Shown here one piece after another: positions 45,120 to 54,433 of a DNA stretch of 64,000 nucleotides. Position 1 is the stretch's first letter; every line of letters begins with the position of its first letter. Under the pieces are notes generated by a model. That model saw nothing but the letters and a program-made list of their open reading frames with translations. It had not been told where the DNA came from and did no database searches. A program made the translations under genes and the position numbers. Source of the DNA: Arthrobacter ruber. GTDB taxonomy: Bacteria > Actinomycetota > Actinomycetes > Actinomycetales > Micrococcaceae. Location: positions 5,934 through 69,933 of the forward strand of contig NZ_PPTH01000011.1 of NCBI RefSeq assembly GCF_002954225.1, in the 5' to 3' direction.

Positions 45120-45404
45120 TCAGTCGCTGACCGTGACGCCCTTCCAGAAAGCGTAGTGATCGCGGATGTTCTCCGCCGCTTCCTTCGGTTCGGGGTAGGT
45201 CCAGGCTGCATCGGCATTCCGATGGCCGTCGACCTCGAGACTGTAGTAGCTCGCCGTGCCCTTCCAATGGCAGACGGTGCGGGTCTCCGACGGGACGAAG
45301 TACTCCTGGGAGATCGACCCCGCCGGGAAGTAATGGTTCCCCTCGACCATCACGGTGTCGGTCGACTCCGCGATGACCCTGTCCATCCAGATCGCTTTCG
45401 GCAT
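45120..45404 (-). CDS. DUF427 domain protein
   Basis: A 94-aa single-domain protein. PKAIWMDRVIAESTDTVMVEGNHYFP, ETRTVCHWKGTASYYSLEVDG and the Trp-containing C-terminus (AAWTYPEP, YAFWKGV) are typical of DUF427, a small beta-barrel of unknown function. GAGGAGGAGG precedes the ATG at 45404. It lies about 100 bases downstream of the thioesterase gene on the same strand. Confidence 0.92.
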   Translation of the reverse strand: MPKAIWMDRVIAESTDTVMVEGNHYFPAGSISQEYFVPSETRTVCHWKGTASYYSLEVDGHRNADAAWTYPEPKEAAENIRDHYAFWKGVTVSD

Positions 45405-45506
45405 GCTTCCTCCTCCTCGGACCCCACGGACGTCCGGGCGCGGTGCGCCCCATCCTGGGGATAGCTGTCGCACGGCGCAACGACCGAGCGGCCCGGAGCA
45501 TTCCGG

Positions 45507-46283
45507 TCAGAGCTTCCGGACCGTGAGGATCTGCTCGAGGCGGCCGAAAGGTCCGTCGACGTCGTGCACCACGCTGGAGGTGAGGCCCACACCGTGCTCA
45601 CCGAAGGTGACGCGGGTGTCCAGGCCCAGCCACTCGCCCCGCGGGATGCGGTGCAGGTGGATCTGGAGGTCCACGTTGGGGAACATCCAGCTGTCACCCC
45701 CGGGCGCCACACGGGAGGCTATGCCGTTGGCGGCGTCCATCATGCCCACCAGCCGCACGACGTCGGGGGCCGTTGCGCTCTCCACCATCGCGTAGGGGTT
45801 GCGCAGCCACACCCGGCCCCGCCCCGGACGGTGTCCCGGGACGACGCGCACCTCGAGCGACCGGATGAAGCCGCCGGGCCACGCCGTCATGCCGTCGTAG
45901 GGCCCTGCCTCCTCCGGTCCGGGGATCCGCGGGTCCTCGACGGCGGCGACGGCGCCGGTGTCCTGCGTGCTCAGACGCCACGCTCTCGCCACGATGGCCG
46001 TGCGGCCCTCGGCCTCCATACGGGCCTCCAGCAGCTCGATGGTGCGCCCCGGCCGGACGACCGCGGTGGTCACCTCGAACTTGCCACCCGGGATCATGCC
46101 GAGGATGTCGAAGCTGAGGCGGCTCAGCTGCATGCCCTCGCGCGGCTCGCACTCCAGCAGGCACTGCGTGAGCAGGCCGGAGATGGGGGCCATGTGCTGT
46201 TCCTCGGGGTTCCACGCACCCTGCGCGTGGACCGTCGACTCGAAGGTCCCGCCGCCGAGGTCGCGGTAGAAAGAATCGGACAC
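45507..46283 (-). CDS. Acyl-CoA thioesterase-family protein (double hotdog)
   Basis: A 258-aa protein of the TesB-like thioesterase superfamily, with two hotdog halves. The N-terminal half contains GAWNPEEQHMAPISGLLTQ and LSRLSFDILGMIPGGKFEV; the C-terminal half contains VDLQIHLHRIPRGEWLGLD and GLTSSVVHDVDGPFGRLEQ. Such proteins release fatty acids from acyl-CoA. The specificity is unknown. The GTG start at 46283 follows AAGGAG. Confidence 0.85.
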   Translation of the reverse strand: MSDSFYRDLGGGTFESTVHAQGAWNPEEQHMAPISGLLTQCLLECEPREGMQLSRLSFDILGMIPGGKFEVTTAVVRPGRTIELLEARMEAEGRTAIVARAWRLSTQDTGAVAAVEDPRIPGPEEAGPYDGMTAWPGGFIRSLEVRVVPGHRPGRGRVWLRNPYAMVESATAPDVVRLVGMMDAANGIASRVAPGGDSWMFPNVDLQIHLHRIPRGEWLGLDTRVTFGEHGVGLTSSVVHDVDGPFGRLEQILTVRKL

Positions 46284-46614
46284 GGGAAAACTCCTTCGTC
46301 GGGGAAAGCCGGGGTCCTGCTCGTACGGATGGGCCGCTCGGACCGGCGTCCGGGCGGCGCACCCGCCCCATGCTAGTGGAGGAGCCCGGCGGCGGCGCTC
46401 CGCGGGACCCGACCGCCACGCTGCGGCTGTGACGGCTGATCCCGCGGCGGGAGGTCGGCGCGGGATGTCAGGGTGGAATAGAGTTCCGGCACCCGGGGTT
46501 CAGTTGATTGACCGGACCCGCGTTCCAGGGGCCCGGTCGTATCGACCACACAACCCCGGCCTGCGAGGAACTCCTTCATGCGCGGCCGGAGCAGATCGAA
46601 CCGAGCGGATCATC
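46284..46614. other. Intergenic region between thioesterase and MFS genes
   Basis: About 330 bases between divergent genes. TTGACC at about 46508 resembles a -35, but no matching -10 follows. No gene, repeat or riboswitch is recognised. Confidence 0.4.
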
Positions 46615-48180
46615 ATGACCCAGAGTCCCCCGTCCCGCGTCTCCGACGCGACACCGAACCCGGGTGCCGGTGTGCCTCCGGGCGCCATGGCCGGCCCCTC
46701 GCCGGAGGCTGCGCTCAGCCCGGCCGACGACGCAGTCCGCTCCCCGGCCACGCAGGACACCCTTCCGGCCCGCGACAAGCTGGTCATCACGCTGCTGCTC
46801 ATCTCGGCGTTCGTGGTCATCCTCAACGAGACGATCATGGGCGTGGCCATCCCGCGCCTCGTCGAGGATCTGGGCATCACCGTGGGCGCGGGCCAGTGGC
46901 TGAGCACCGCGTTCATGCTCACCATGGCCGTCGTCATCCCCGTGACCGGGTTCCTGCTCCAGCGCTTCAACACGCGCCCGGTCTTCATGGCCGCCATGAG
47001 CCTGTTCAGCCTCGGCACGCTCATCGCGGCGCTGGCACCGGGCTTCGAGGTGCTGGTGGTCGGACGGGTGGTCCAGGCCAGCGGCACCGCGATCATGATG
47101 CCCCTGCTCATGACCACGGTGATGACGCTCGTACCGCCCGCCTCCCGCGGCAAGATCATGGGCAACATCTCGATCGTCATCTCCGTGGCACCTGCTCTCG
47201 GCCCCAGCATCTCCGGTGCCATCCTCAGCGTGCTCGACTGGCGCTGGATGTTCTGGCTCGTCCTGCCGATCTCGCTCGCAGCTCTCGGTTTCGGGACGGC
47301 CAAGATGCAGAACGTGACGACGCCGCGGAGATCCGCGATCGACGTCCTGTCCGTCGTCCTTTCCGCCGTCGCCTTCGGCGGGATCATCTACGGCCTCAGC
47401 CAGCTGGGTGAGGCCTCGACCGGCAGCCCGGTGCCGGCATGGGCGCCCTTGGTCGTCGGCCTCGTGGGCCTGGGCGCCTTCGTGGCCCGGCAGCTCCAGC
47501 TGCAGCGGAGGGACGCCGCCCTCCTGGACCTCCGGGTCTTCACCTCGCGGAACTTCACCATCTCCATCGTGGCGATCGCGGTGAGCATGATGGCGCTCTT
47601 CGGGACGATCATCCTCATCCCCATCTACGTGCAGACCGTCCTCGGCATGGACCCGCTGGTCTCCGGACTGCTGCTCCTGCCGGGAGGACTCGCCATGGGC
47701 CTGCTCGGCCCCGTGGTCGGCCGGATCTACGACCGGCGCGGGCCGCGCGTACTCCTCGTCCCCGGTGCGTTCCTGGTCGCCGCCGTCTTCTGGTCGATGA
47801 CGCAGGTCACGGAAACCACCCCGGTCTGGCTGGTCCTCGTGGCGCACGTGCTGCTGAGTGTGGGCCTCGCGCTCATGTTCACGCCGCTCCTGACATCGGC
47901 CCTCGGGTCCGTCAAGCCCCGCCTGTACTCGCACGGGAGCGCCGTGTTCGGCACCGCGCAGCAGCTGGCCGGCGCCGCCGGCACCGCCCTGTTCATCTCG
48001 GTGATGACGCTGCGGAGCACGGCCCTCGCCTCCGAGGGCATCGGCGAGGCGGCTGCGCTGGCCGGCGGGATCCGGTCCGCGTTCCTCTACGGCGCGCTGA
48101 TCTTCCTGCTCGCCGTCATCGCCTCGTTCTTCGTCCGCGCTCCGAAGGAGACCGGGGACTCCCCCGCTCCCCTGCACTAG
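46615..48180 (+). CDS. MFS transporter of the DHA2 (14-helix drug:H+ antiporter) family
   Basis: A 521-aa export pump. About 50 residues of Pro/Ala-rich cytosolic N-terminus precede 14 membrane helices. Motif D1-like LNETIMGVAIPRLVEDLGIT, GQWLSTAFMLTMAVVIPVTG (motif A region) and the motif C-type GPSISGAIL are present. Resistance or export of a lipophilic compound is likely; the substrate is unknown. No regulator is adjacent. The start at 46615 has only a weak GAGCGG upstream. Confidence 0.9.
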   Translation: MTQSPPSRVSDATPNPGAGVPPGAMAGPSPEAALSPADDAVRSPATQDTLPARDKLVITLLLISAFVVILNETIMGVAIPRLVEDLGITVGAGQWLSTAFMLTMAVVIPVTGFLLQRFNTRPVFMAAMSLFSLGTLIAALAPGFEVLVVGRVVQASGTAIMMPLLMTTVMTLVPPASRGKIMGNISIVISVAPALGPSISGAILSVLDWRWMFWLVLPISLAALGFGTAKMQNVTTPRRSAIDVLSVVLSAVAFGGIIYGLSQLGEASTGSPVPAWAPLVVGLVGLGAFVARQLQLQRRDAALLDLRVFTSRNFTISIVAIAVSMMALFGTIILIPIYVQTVLGMDPLVSGLLLLPGGLAMGLLGPVVGRIYDRRGPRVLLVPGAFLVAAVFWSMTQVTETTPVWLVLVAHVLLSVGLALMFTPLLTSALGSVKPRLYSHGSAVFGTAQQLAGAAGTALFISVMTLRSTALASEGIGEAAALAGGIRSAFLYGALIFLLAVIASFFVRAPKETGDSPAPLH

Positions 48181-48222
48181 GAGGAATCGGCCGGGGCGGT
48201 GACCGGCGCGGGGCGGGAAGCG

Positions 48223-49080
48223 TCAGGAGGAAGGCTGGCGCAGCTCGATGTAGCCGTCGCTGGTCACCCTGGTCTCGTAGACGGGCTGGGGCACGGCCGC
48301 GGGTCCGCGGTAGTTCTTGCCGTCGTCGAGCCTGAACATGCTCTGGTGCCACGGGCACGTGATGCAGCCGTCCTGGATGGTGCCGTCCTCCAGCGGCCCG
48401 CCGAGGTGGTTGCAGACGCTGTCCATCGCGGTCAGCTTCCCCTCGTGCCGCAGCAGCAGGATGGGCACGCCGTTCGTGCGCACGGTGTGCCTGCCGCCTT
48501 CGACGACGTCGGCCTCACTCGCCACGCGCGTCCACTCCGTGGGCGCCTCGTGCCATGCCGTCCGATTGACGTTGACGCCGTTGGCGTAGCTCAGGTGACC
48601 GCCGAGGTACGCGCTGAACAGCATGGAGCCGAGGCCGCCCAGCCCGAGCAGGACGCCGAGGGCACGCCTGTCCTTGGCCCGGGCGACGGCGGAGGCGGTG
48701 TACAGGCTGAGGGCGAGGGAGTTGCCGGCGGCGTGGACGATCCCGACGCGGCGCTCCTTCTCCTGCGTGTCCGACCAGTCGTGCAGGCCCGTGATGGCGG
48801 TCGGCACGGCTGAGAGGATCCCGACGGTCACGAGCAGATCGGCGGCTTTCTGCGTGTCCTTGCCCCCGGTGAGGTCGAGGAACGAGGCCATGCTCCAGGC
48901 GCCCGAGGGAATGACGATCATCATGGGGTGGAGGTGGTGGCCGATGGCCGTGCCGCTGAGGATGTTCCGGATGGTCCGGGGCTGGACGGCCTTGCCGACC
49001 ACGGCGGCGACAGGATCGGCGATCCTGTCCAGGGCCTTGGCGTTCTCGAGTCCGTCCAGCATCACCTTGAGGATGTTCAT
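48223..49080 (-). CDS. DUF2231 membrane domain fused to a Rieske [2Fe-2S] domain
   Basis: A 285-aa protein. Residues 30-165 are a DUF2231 four-helix membrane domain (GHHLHPMMIVIPSGAWSMASFLDL). The last ~100 residues are a Rieske iron-sulfur domain with both ligand motifs, CNHLGGPLEDG and CPWHQSMF (C-x-H and C-x2-H). This predicts a membrane-anchored electron-transfer protein; its partners are unknown. AAGGAGC precedes the ATG at 49080. Confidence 0.92.
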   Translation of the reverse strand: MNILKVMLDGLENAKALDRIADPVAAVVGKAVQPRTIRNILSGTAIGHHLHPMMIVIPSGAWSMASFLDLTGGKDTQKAADLLVTVGILSAVPTAITGLHDWSDTQEKERRVGIVHAAGNSLALSLYTASAVARAKDRRALGVLLGLGGLGSMLFSAYLGGHLSYANGVNVNRTAWHEAPTEWTRVASEADVVEGGRHTVRTNGVPILLLRHEGKLTAMDSVCNHLGGPLEDGTIQDGCITCPWHQSMFRLDDGKNYRGPAAVPQPVYETRVTSDGYIELRQPSS

Positions 49081-49343
49081 CCGTTGCTCCTTCTGATCCG
49101 GGACGGCGGCTCGCCGGTCCAGCGGGTTGGCGCGGTGCCGCCCGAACCTACCGTTCCAGCAGGCAGCGGAGGGGACAACCCCGCGACGCCCGGGGAGGTT
49201 CCGCTTGGCGAGAACCAGAAACGGTGCGAGAATCCCGAAGGACCGGCGGACCGTGTCCCGCTGCGCCGATCGGGACGCCGGCAGGCCGCGTGCATACCCT
49301 GCTTCCGCCACCCTCCTTCAGCCCCCCACCGAGAGGACCCGCC

Positions 49344-50201
49344 GTGCCCGCCGTCCCGCTGCGCCTGTCCGGCCATCCGGAGGTCGCCCTGACGGCCGAC
49401 TGCGGGAACTGCTTCGCCCTGTGCTGCTCGGCGCTGGGCTTCGAACGGTCCTCGGACTTCGGGCACCACAAGCCGGCCGGGACGGCGTGCCACAACCTCG
49501 CCGCCGACTTCTCCTGCACCATCCACGCGCGGCTCCGCGGCGAGGGGTACAGGGGCTGCACCGTGTTCGACTGCTTCGGCGCCGGCCAGCACGTGGCGCA
49601 GGACCTGTTCGGCGGGAAGAGCTGGACGGCGCACCCGGAGGTACGCGCACCGATGTTCGCGGTGTTCCCGATCGTCCGGCAGCTTCATGAGGTGCTGTGG
49701 TACCTCGACGAGGCCCAGCGCCTCGCGGCCCGGTCGACCGCCGTGCCCCGGGCGGTAGCCGCCGCCGTCGACGCGCTGGTCGAGGAGACCATCGGCCTGA
49801 CACGCCTGCAGGCGGAGGATCTTCCCGCCGTCGACCTCGCCGAGCTCCGCCGACGGGTCGGTGACGCCCTCGGGGACGTCAGCACCGGTGTCCGGGCGGA
49901 TGCAGGGGCGCAGCGCGTCGCCCGGCGCCCGATGGGCGCGGACCTCCTCGGCGCGGACCTGGCAGGGCGATCACTGCAGGGAACGAACCTCAGGGGCGCC
50001 TACCTCATCGCAGCGGACCTCACGGGTGCCGATCTCCGCTGGGTGGACCTGCTGGGAGCGGACCTCCGCGACGCCAGGCTGCACGGCGCCGACCTCTCGC
50101 GCGCCCTGTTTCTCACGCCCATGCAGGTCGCTGCTGCCGCGGGTGACCGGAGGACGCGCCTTCCCGAGCGGATCGAGCGCCCGTCGCACTGGGCGGACTG
50201 A
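49344..50201 (+). CDS. Cysteine-cluster (YkgJ-like) and pentapeptide-repeat protein
   Basis: A 285-aa two-part protein. The N-terminal ~100 residues hold a cysteine cluster (DCGNCFALCCSALGF, ACHNL, DFSCTIH and GCTVFDCFG) like YkgJ-type metal-binding domains. A helical linker (about 110-195) follows. The C-terminal ~60 residues are pentapeptide repeats (MGADLLGADLAGRSLQGTN and onward, A(D/N)LXX), which fold as a right-handed beta-helix. The function is unknown. GTG at 49344 follows GAGAGG by 7 bases. Confidence 0.85.
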   Translation: MPAVPLRLSGHPEVALTADCGNCFALCCSALGFERSSDFGHHKPAGTACHNLAADFSCTIHARLRGEGYRGCTVFDCFGAGQHVAQDLFGGKSWTAHPEVRAPMFAVFPIVRQLHEVLWYLDEAQRLAARSTAVPRAVAAAVDALVEETIGLTRLQAEDLPAVDLAELRRRVGDALGDVSTGVRADAGAQRVARRPMGADLLGADLAGRSLQGTNLRGAYLIAADLTGADLRWVDLLGADLRDARLHGADLSRALFLTPMQVAAAAGDRRTRLPERIERPSHWAD

Positions 50202-50313
50202 GCGCGATCCGGCGCTTCCGTCGGAGTGTCGCGGCGGCGCGCACGCGCGCGTCCACCCGCCACTTGTAGCCTGAGGGAACGACGCCGGGCAGGGGTACCG
50301 AAGGCGGGAACGG

Positions 50314-51279
50314 ATGGGGATGCACCACGGCACGGCAGATCGGTCCTCCACGTCTCCGACGTACCTCCGGAAGAATCTCCTGGGAGTCCTGGTGGCCCTC
50401 ACCTCCGTCGGGGTGACCGTCGGGATCCTCGCCGGCGTGGTCCCGCCCGACACTTCAGGCAGCGACACGGCCGGGGCGGCCCGCACGTCCGACGAGCCGT
50501 CGAGCACCGCGTCCGAGGAAACGCCGACTGCCCCGCCCCCGGAACGCCCCGCGCCCACGAGGACCGAGCCGCCTGCGGACCCGCCTCAGCCCGCCGTCGG
50601 CAGCATCGCCCGGAACCCCGCCACGGGCAGGCAGGAGGTCGTGGTGCCCGACATCCGGGATACCGCAGTCCTCATCGGTGATTCGCAGTCCGCCGGGCCG
50701 GACACCTGGCCGCAGGCCGCGCTACGCACCCTCGGCTATTCCGTGAGCTTCGCCGGCGCGGGCGGCACCGGCTTCGTCGCGGCGAACAGGGTGGGCAATG
50801 CCAACTACTACGATTCCCTGATGCGCGGCGACTGGGTGCTGCCCCACGGCAGGCCCGGCCTCGTCGTCATCGAGGGTGGAGGCAACGACGCCGCACTGGG
50901 TGCCTCGGACGCGCAGATCCTCGCCGGTGCCGATGCCCTCGTGGCGGCACTGAGGAGTACATACCCGTCGTCGCGCCTGGTCATGATCGGCACCCTCAGT
51001 CGGGGGGCCGGTGACGGCGGGGGCCGCCGTGCACAGGTCGACGCCGTCCTCGGCGGCTTCGCCGCCCAGCGGGGCATCCCTTTCGTATCAGCCGGCGACT
51101 GGCTGACGCGCCACAGGCTGGCGGGCTTCCTCGCCGACGGCGTCCACCTCACCCCTCAGGGCCATCTGCTGGCGGCGCAGGTACTCGAACAGCACCTCAC
51201 CGCACTGCAGCTCACCGCCGAGGAAACCTCCCCGGAACCCGTGCGGCGTCGGCCCCACGACCATCGGCCGACGGAGTAG
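50314..51279 (+). CDS. Membrane-anchored or secreted SGNH-fold hydrolase
   Basis: A 321-aa protein. A single N-terminal membrane segment (about 22-44) is followed by a Pro/Thr/Glu-rich linker (about 48-95). The SGNH esterase domain has block I VLIGDSQSAGP (Ser nucleophile), block III EGGGNDAALG and block V DGVHLTPQGH (Asp and His). It probably acts outside the membrane on an acyl or acetyl ester of the cell envelope. The His/Arg-rich tail is variable. Confidence 0.87.
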   Translation: MGMHHGTADRSSTSPTYLRKNLLGVLVALTSVGVTVGILAGVVPPDTSGSDTAGAARTSDEPSSTASEETPTAPPPERPAPTRTEPPADPPQPAVGSIARNPATGRQEVVVPDIRDTAVLIGDSQSAGPDTWPQAALRTLGYSVSFAGAGGTGFVAANRVGNANYYDSLMRGDWVLPHGRPGLVVIEGGGNDAALGASDAQILAGADALVAALRSTYPSSRLVMIGTLSRGAGDGGGRRAQVDAVLGGFAAQRGIPFVSAGDWLTRHRLAGFLADGVHLTPQGHLLAAQVLEQHLTALQLTAEETSPEPVRRRPHDHRPTE

Positions 51280-51324
51280 CAGCGGACCCTGCGAGCCGTT
51301 TCCGCCGGCAACGCTAAGTCGGCT

Positions 51325-51330
51325 TATTGT
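51325..51330 (+). promoter_or_regulatory. -10 element for leaderless metallopeptidase gene
   Basis: TATTGT is followed by six bases and the ATG at 51337. No ribosome binding site is present, so a leaderless start is likely. Confidence 0.5.
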
Positions 51331-51336
51331 TATGCC

Positions 51337-52242
51337 ATGAGCTTCAACGACAACGCCCGGTTCGATCCCTCCCGCGTCAGTGACCGGCGGGGCCGCGGAC
51401 GCGGTGCCGCCGTCGGAGGCGGAGTGGGCGGCGGGCTCCTGCTGATCCTCTCCCTGATCTTCGGACCCGGCGTGGTGGACGACCTCGGACTCGGCGACGG
51501 CAGCACCATCACGCAGGAGCAGGATCCCGCCGGCGAGCCGGCCATCAACGAGTGCCTCACCGGCGCCGATGCGAACGAGCAGCTCGACTGTCGCATCCTC
51601 GGCACCGCCGAGAGCCTCGACAGCTTCTGGTCCCCCTACCTCGACCAGTTCGGCGTCACCTACACCCAGCCCGGAGTCGTCCTCTTCACCGACCGGACGA
51701 ACACGGGCTGCGGCACGGCCACCAGCGCCGTGGGCCCCTTCTACTGCCCGGTCGATGAGCAGACCTACTACGACACGGCGTTCTTCGACGAGCTCGTCAC
51801 CCAGTTCGGCTCCTCCAGCGGCCCGCTCGCACAGGAGTACGTCGTCGCGCACGAGTTCGGCCACCATATCCAGAACCTGATCGGCACCCTCGGCGCCGCG
51901 CAGCAGGATCCGCAGGGCGAGGAGTCCGGAGGTGTGCGCGTCGAACTGCAGGCGGACTGCCTCGCCGGGATGTGGGCGGCCCACGCCACCTCCGTCCCCG
52001 ATCCGGAGTCCGGCGAGCCCTTCCTCCGCTCCTTCTCGACCACCGACCTCGGGGATGCGCTGTCAGCTGCCGCCTCGGTGGGCGACGACCGCATCCAGGC
52101 GGCCGCGACCGGCCAGGTCAACCCCGAGGGCTGGACCCACGGCTCCAGCGCACAGCGCCAGGCCTGGTTCTCACAGGGCTTCGAGACCGGCGACCTCCGG
52201 TCCTGCGACACGTTCGCCGCACGCGATCTCGACAATCCCTGA
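51337..52242 (+). CDS. Neutral zinc metallopeptidase (YpfJ family)
   Basis: A 301-aa membrane-anchored protein. A short cytosolic N-terminus rich in Arg and Gly is followed by one membrane helix (about 25-45) and an exposed domain. That domain contains the HEXXH zinc motif VVAHEFGHHIQNL and the downstream ligand region ELQADCLAGMWA, which are diagnostic of the family. Its substrate is unknown. Stop and next start are 11 bases apart, so the glycosyltransferase is probably cotranscribed. Confidence 0.93.
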   Translation: MSFNDNARFDPSRVSDRRGRGRGAAVGGGVGGGLLLILSLIFGPGVVDDLGLGDGSTITQEQDPAGEPAINECLTGADANEQLDCRILGTAESLDSFWSPYLDQFGVTYTQPGVVLFTDRTNTGCGTATSAVGPFYCPVDEQTYYDTAFFDELVTQFGSSSGPLAQEYVVAHEFGHHIQNLIGTLGAAQQDPQGEESGGVRVELQADCLAGMWAAHATSVPDPESGEPFLRSFSTTDLGDALSAAASVGDDRIQAAATGQVNPEGWTHGSSAQRQAWFSQGFETGDLRSCDTFAARDLDNP

Positions 52243-52253
52243 AGGATCATCCC

Positions 52254-53015
52254 GTGACCGACCGACTCGCTGTCGTCGTCCCCGTCCTCAACGAACCCGG
52301 GATCGCTGACACCCTCGAGGCGCTCCGGCGGCAGCGGGACTGCCCGGACCTCCACGTGTACGTCGTGGACAACGGCTCCACCGACGGCACCGTGCAGCGC
52401 GTGCGGCGCTTCGCCGCCGCACATCCGACACCCCGCATCACGATCCTCCACGAGCCGCAGAAGGGCACCGGCGCAGCCTGCGACACCGGGTTCCGCAGGG
52501 CGATCGCGGACGGCCACGCGCTCGTCGCCCGCACCGACGGCGACAGTGCACCCACCGAGGACTGGGCCGCCCGGCTCCGCACGCTGTTCACCCTCCATCC
52601 GGACGTCGCGCTCGTCGGCGGCACGAGCATCCCGCTGCGCGACAGGTACTACCGCTGGGGCGATGCCCAGCTCATGCCGGGCGCACTGTGGCTCCTGCGG
52701 ATGATGATGGCCGTGGGACATCTCGATGCCGCCTACCTGCGCTTCGTCGTGGGTCACAACATGGCGGTGCGTGCGACGGCGTACCTCGAGGTCGGCGGTC
52801 TCGGACGGACGTCGATCGACACTTCCGACGAGGACATCGACTTCTCCGTCCGGCTCTCGCACCGGCTCGGCCACCGCGCAATCCTGATCGACCCCCGCCT
52901 GCGCGTGGCGACGTCGATGCGCCGCGTGCGGCGCTACGGGCTCGGCCTGATGGGTCTCCACCATCTTGTGCCGGCACTGCGCGGGAAGCTCATCCGCACC
53001 ATCGACGTCCGGTAG
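52254..53015 (+). CDS. Family 2 glycosyltransferase
   Basis: A 253-aa GT-A enzyme without membrane helices. AVVVPVLNEPGIADTL, YVVDNGSTDGT, RTDGDSAPTEDW (the DXD-type metal site) and TSDEDIDFSVRL (acceptor/base region) are visible. It transfers a sugar from a nucleotide donor; acceptor unknown. GTG at 52254 has AAGGAT 6 bases before it. The frame opens far upstream inside the metallopeptidase gene, but that part is not used. Confidence 0.9.
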   Translation: MTDRLAVVVPVLNEPGIADTLEALRRQRDCPDLHVYVVDNGSTDGTVQRVRRFAAAHPTPRITILHEPQKGTGAACDTGFRRAIADGHALVARTDGDSAPTEDWAARLRTLFTLHPDVALVGGTSIPLRDRYYRWGDAQLMPGALWLLRMMMAVGHLDAAYLRFVVGHNMAVRATAYLEVGGLGRTSIDTSDEDIDFSVRLSHRLGHRAILIDPRLRVATSMRRVRRYGLGLMGLHHLVPALRGKLIRTIDVR

Positions 53016-53072
53016 GCAGCACCCGCCCGACCGGCGCGACGGCGTCCGGCCCGTCGGGTGCGGGTCGGACCG

Positions 53073-53693
53073 TCAGCCTGCCCCGCTCGCCCGGACGAGG
53101 GCGACGGCGTCCTCCACCGTGCTCACCCGACCCTGGTGCGCCCCCGAGACGAGATGGACGATCCTGCGGAACGAGGCGCCGTCGCCTTCGCCCGTCCGGA
53201 ACGCCGGGAGGTGGGCCAGGACCGCCGCGCGTCGCAGCCAGGGGTCGTCCGCTGCTGCCCACCGCTCGAGCACGGCGTGGGCGCGCACGGCGTCCTGTCC
53301 GCGCAGCCGGAGGAGCAGGGGCCCGACGACGTCGACGGCGAGGGGATCGACGAGGTCGGGCAGGTGGGCCGAGCGCAGGAAACCCTCGATCCGGGTGAGG
53401 TCGGAGGATCGCAGGAGTCGTACGGAGGACTGCAGCAGCACGGCGGCCGCCAGGCGCCGCTCGAAGACCGGGCGACTCCACAGCTCGGAGGCCAGGGCTG
53501 TGACGTCGTCGTGCCCGAGGCCCGGGTACCGGCGCTGCGCGTTGCGGAGGGTTCCACGTACCGCACCGACGGATGCGCCGTAGTACTCGAGGTGGTCGCC
53601 GTGACGCCGCTCGTAGTCCTCGGCCCGCTCCCAGGAGCTCTCGTACTGGAGCGCCTCGTCGATGAAACCGGCCGGGCCATCCGCGTCGGGCAT
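53073..53693 (-). CDS. AlkD-like DNA alkylation repair (HEAT-repeat) protein
   Basis: A 206-aa all-helical protein with the AlkD/HEAT-like layout. YYGASVGAVRGTLRNAQRRYP, LASELWSRPVFERRLAAAVLL and RWAAADDPWLRRAAVLAHLPA match the spacing of alkylation-repair DNA glycosylases in this family. Base excision of alkylated bases is inferred. The ATG at 53693 shares one base with the upstream ABC permease stop (TGATG), so it is the last gene of the transporter operon. Confidence 0.8.
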   Translation of the reverse strand: MPDADGPAGFIDEALQYESSWERAEDYERRHGDHLEYYGASVGAVRGTLRNAQRRYPGLGHDDVTALASELWSRPVFERRLAAAVLLQSSVRLLRSSDLTRIEGFLRSAHLPDLVDPLAVDVVGPLLLRLRGQDAVRAHAVLERWAAADDPWLRRAAVLAHLPAFRTGEGDGASFRRIVHLVSGAHQGRVSTVEDAVALVRASGAG

Positions 53694-54433
53694 CAGGCGG
53701 GCATCCGGCGCAGCGTGAGGTAGGACCCGGCGGCGAGCACCACGGACACCAGGATGGCCCACAGGGTCAGCCCGAGCGCTCCGGTGTCGAGGATCCACTG
53801 CCCCACCTCCGGCCAGGCCTGCTGCCACGTCACGAGGGCTACGAGACCCACGAGCGCGAGGCCGATACCGATCAGGACGGTCGTGAGCACCGCCGTGCCG
53901 TACCGCTTGTAGATGGTGGCGGACCAGAAACCGACGATGAAGAACAGCATGGTCAGCACGAAGTACGTCAGGCCCGCCGCGAGCGGTCCTCCCTGCCACA
54001 GCCAGTCCAGGTAGGCGAAGTAGCCGTTCATGCCGTAGCCCCCCGTCGCACGTTCGACCAGGCCGAGCAGCACGAACACCAGCGACATCCCGAGACCGCT
54101 CACCGCCGCCGCCGCGAGGGAGCCGACGTAGAACTCCCGCCGGGTCAGGCTCATCGCCTGCGAGAAGGGGAAGGTCATGGTCATGGCCTGGATGCCGACC
54201 ACGAGGAAGTACCACAGCGGGGCCTGCGAACCCCCGCCGGTCTTGACCCCGGTCACTCCCGCGTTCTGCAGGATCCAGTAGATGAGCATCGTCAGGACCC
54301 AGGCACCGCCCAGGACGAGGGCAGGCACCCAGACGAACGTCTGCGTGTTGACGAACTGCAGGCGCACCACGTTGCGCGTGCGGTTGCGCACGACAGCAGG
54401 GCGCGTCGCGCTGCCGGACTCGATGGTGGTCAT
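53693..54433 (-). CDS. ABC transporter membrane subunit (YtrC/D-like)
   Basis: A 246-aa integral membrane protein with about six helices (first at 34-58), hydrophilic at the N-terminus. LWYFLVVGIQAMTMTFPFSQAMSLTRREFY, seen in parts, is typical of ABC-2-like permeases in YtrA-regulated operons. It overlaps the ATPase stop (ATGA) and the AlkD-like start (TGATG). Substrate unknown; cell-envelope antibiotic response is the usual theme of such operons. Confidence 0.85.
   Translation of the reverse strand: MTTIESGSATRPAVVRNRTRNVVRLQFVNTQTFVWVPALVLGGAWVLTMLIYWILQNAGVTGVKTGGGSQAPLWYFLVVGIQAMTMTFPFSQAMSLTRREFYVGSLAAAAVSGLGMSLVFVLLGLVERATGGYGMNGYFAYLDWLWQGGPLAAGLTYFVLTMLFFIVGFWSATIYKRYGTAVLTTVLIGIGLALVGLVALVTWQQAWPEVGQWILDTGALGLTLWAILVSVVLAAGSYLTLRRMPA

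Noticed and set aside
46576-48177. A 533-codon open frame opposite the MFS gene
   Set aside because: Its composition is Arg/His/Asp/Glu/Gly shadow sequence, and the opposite strand encodes a clear 14-helix transporter.
53020-53064. Possible hairpin between glycosyltransferase and AlkD-like genes
   Set aside because: Only about seven bases pair cleanly, with a long unpaired middle.
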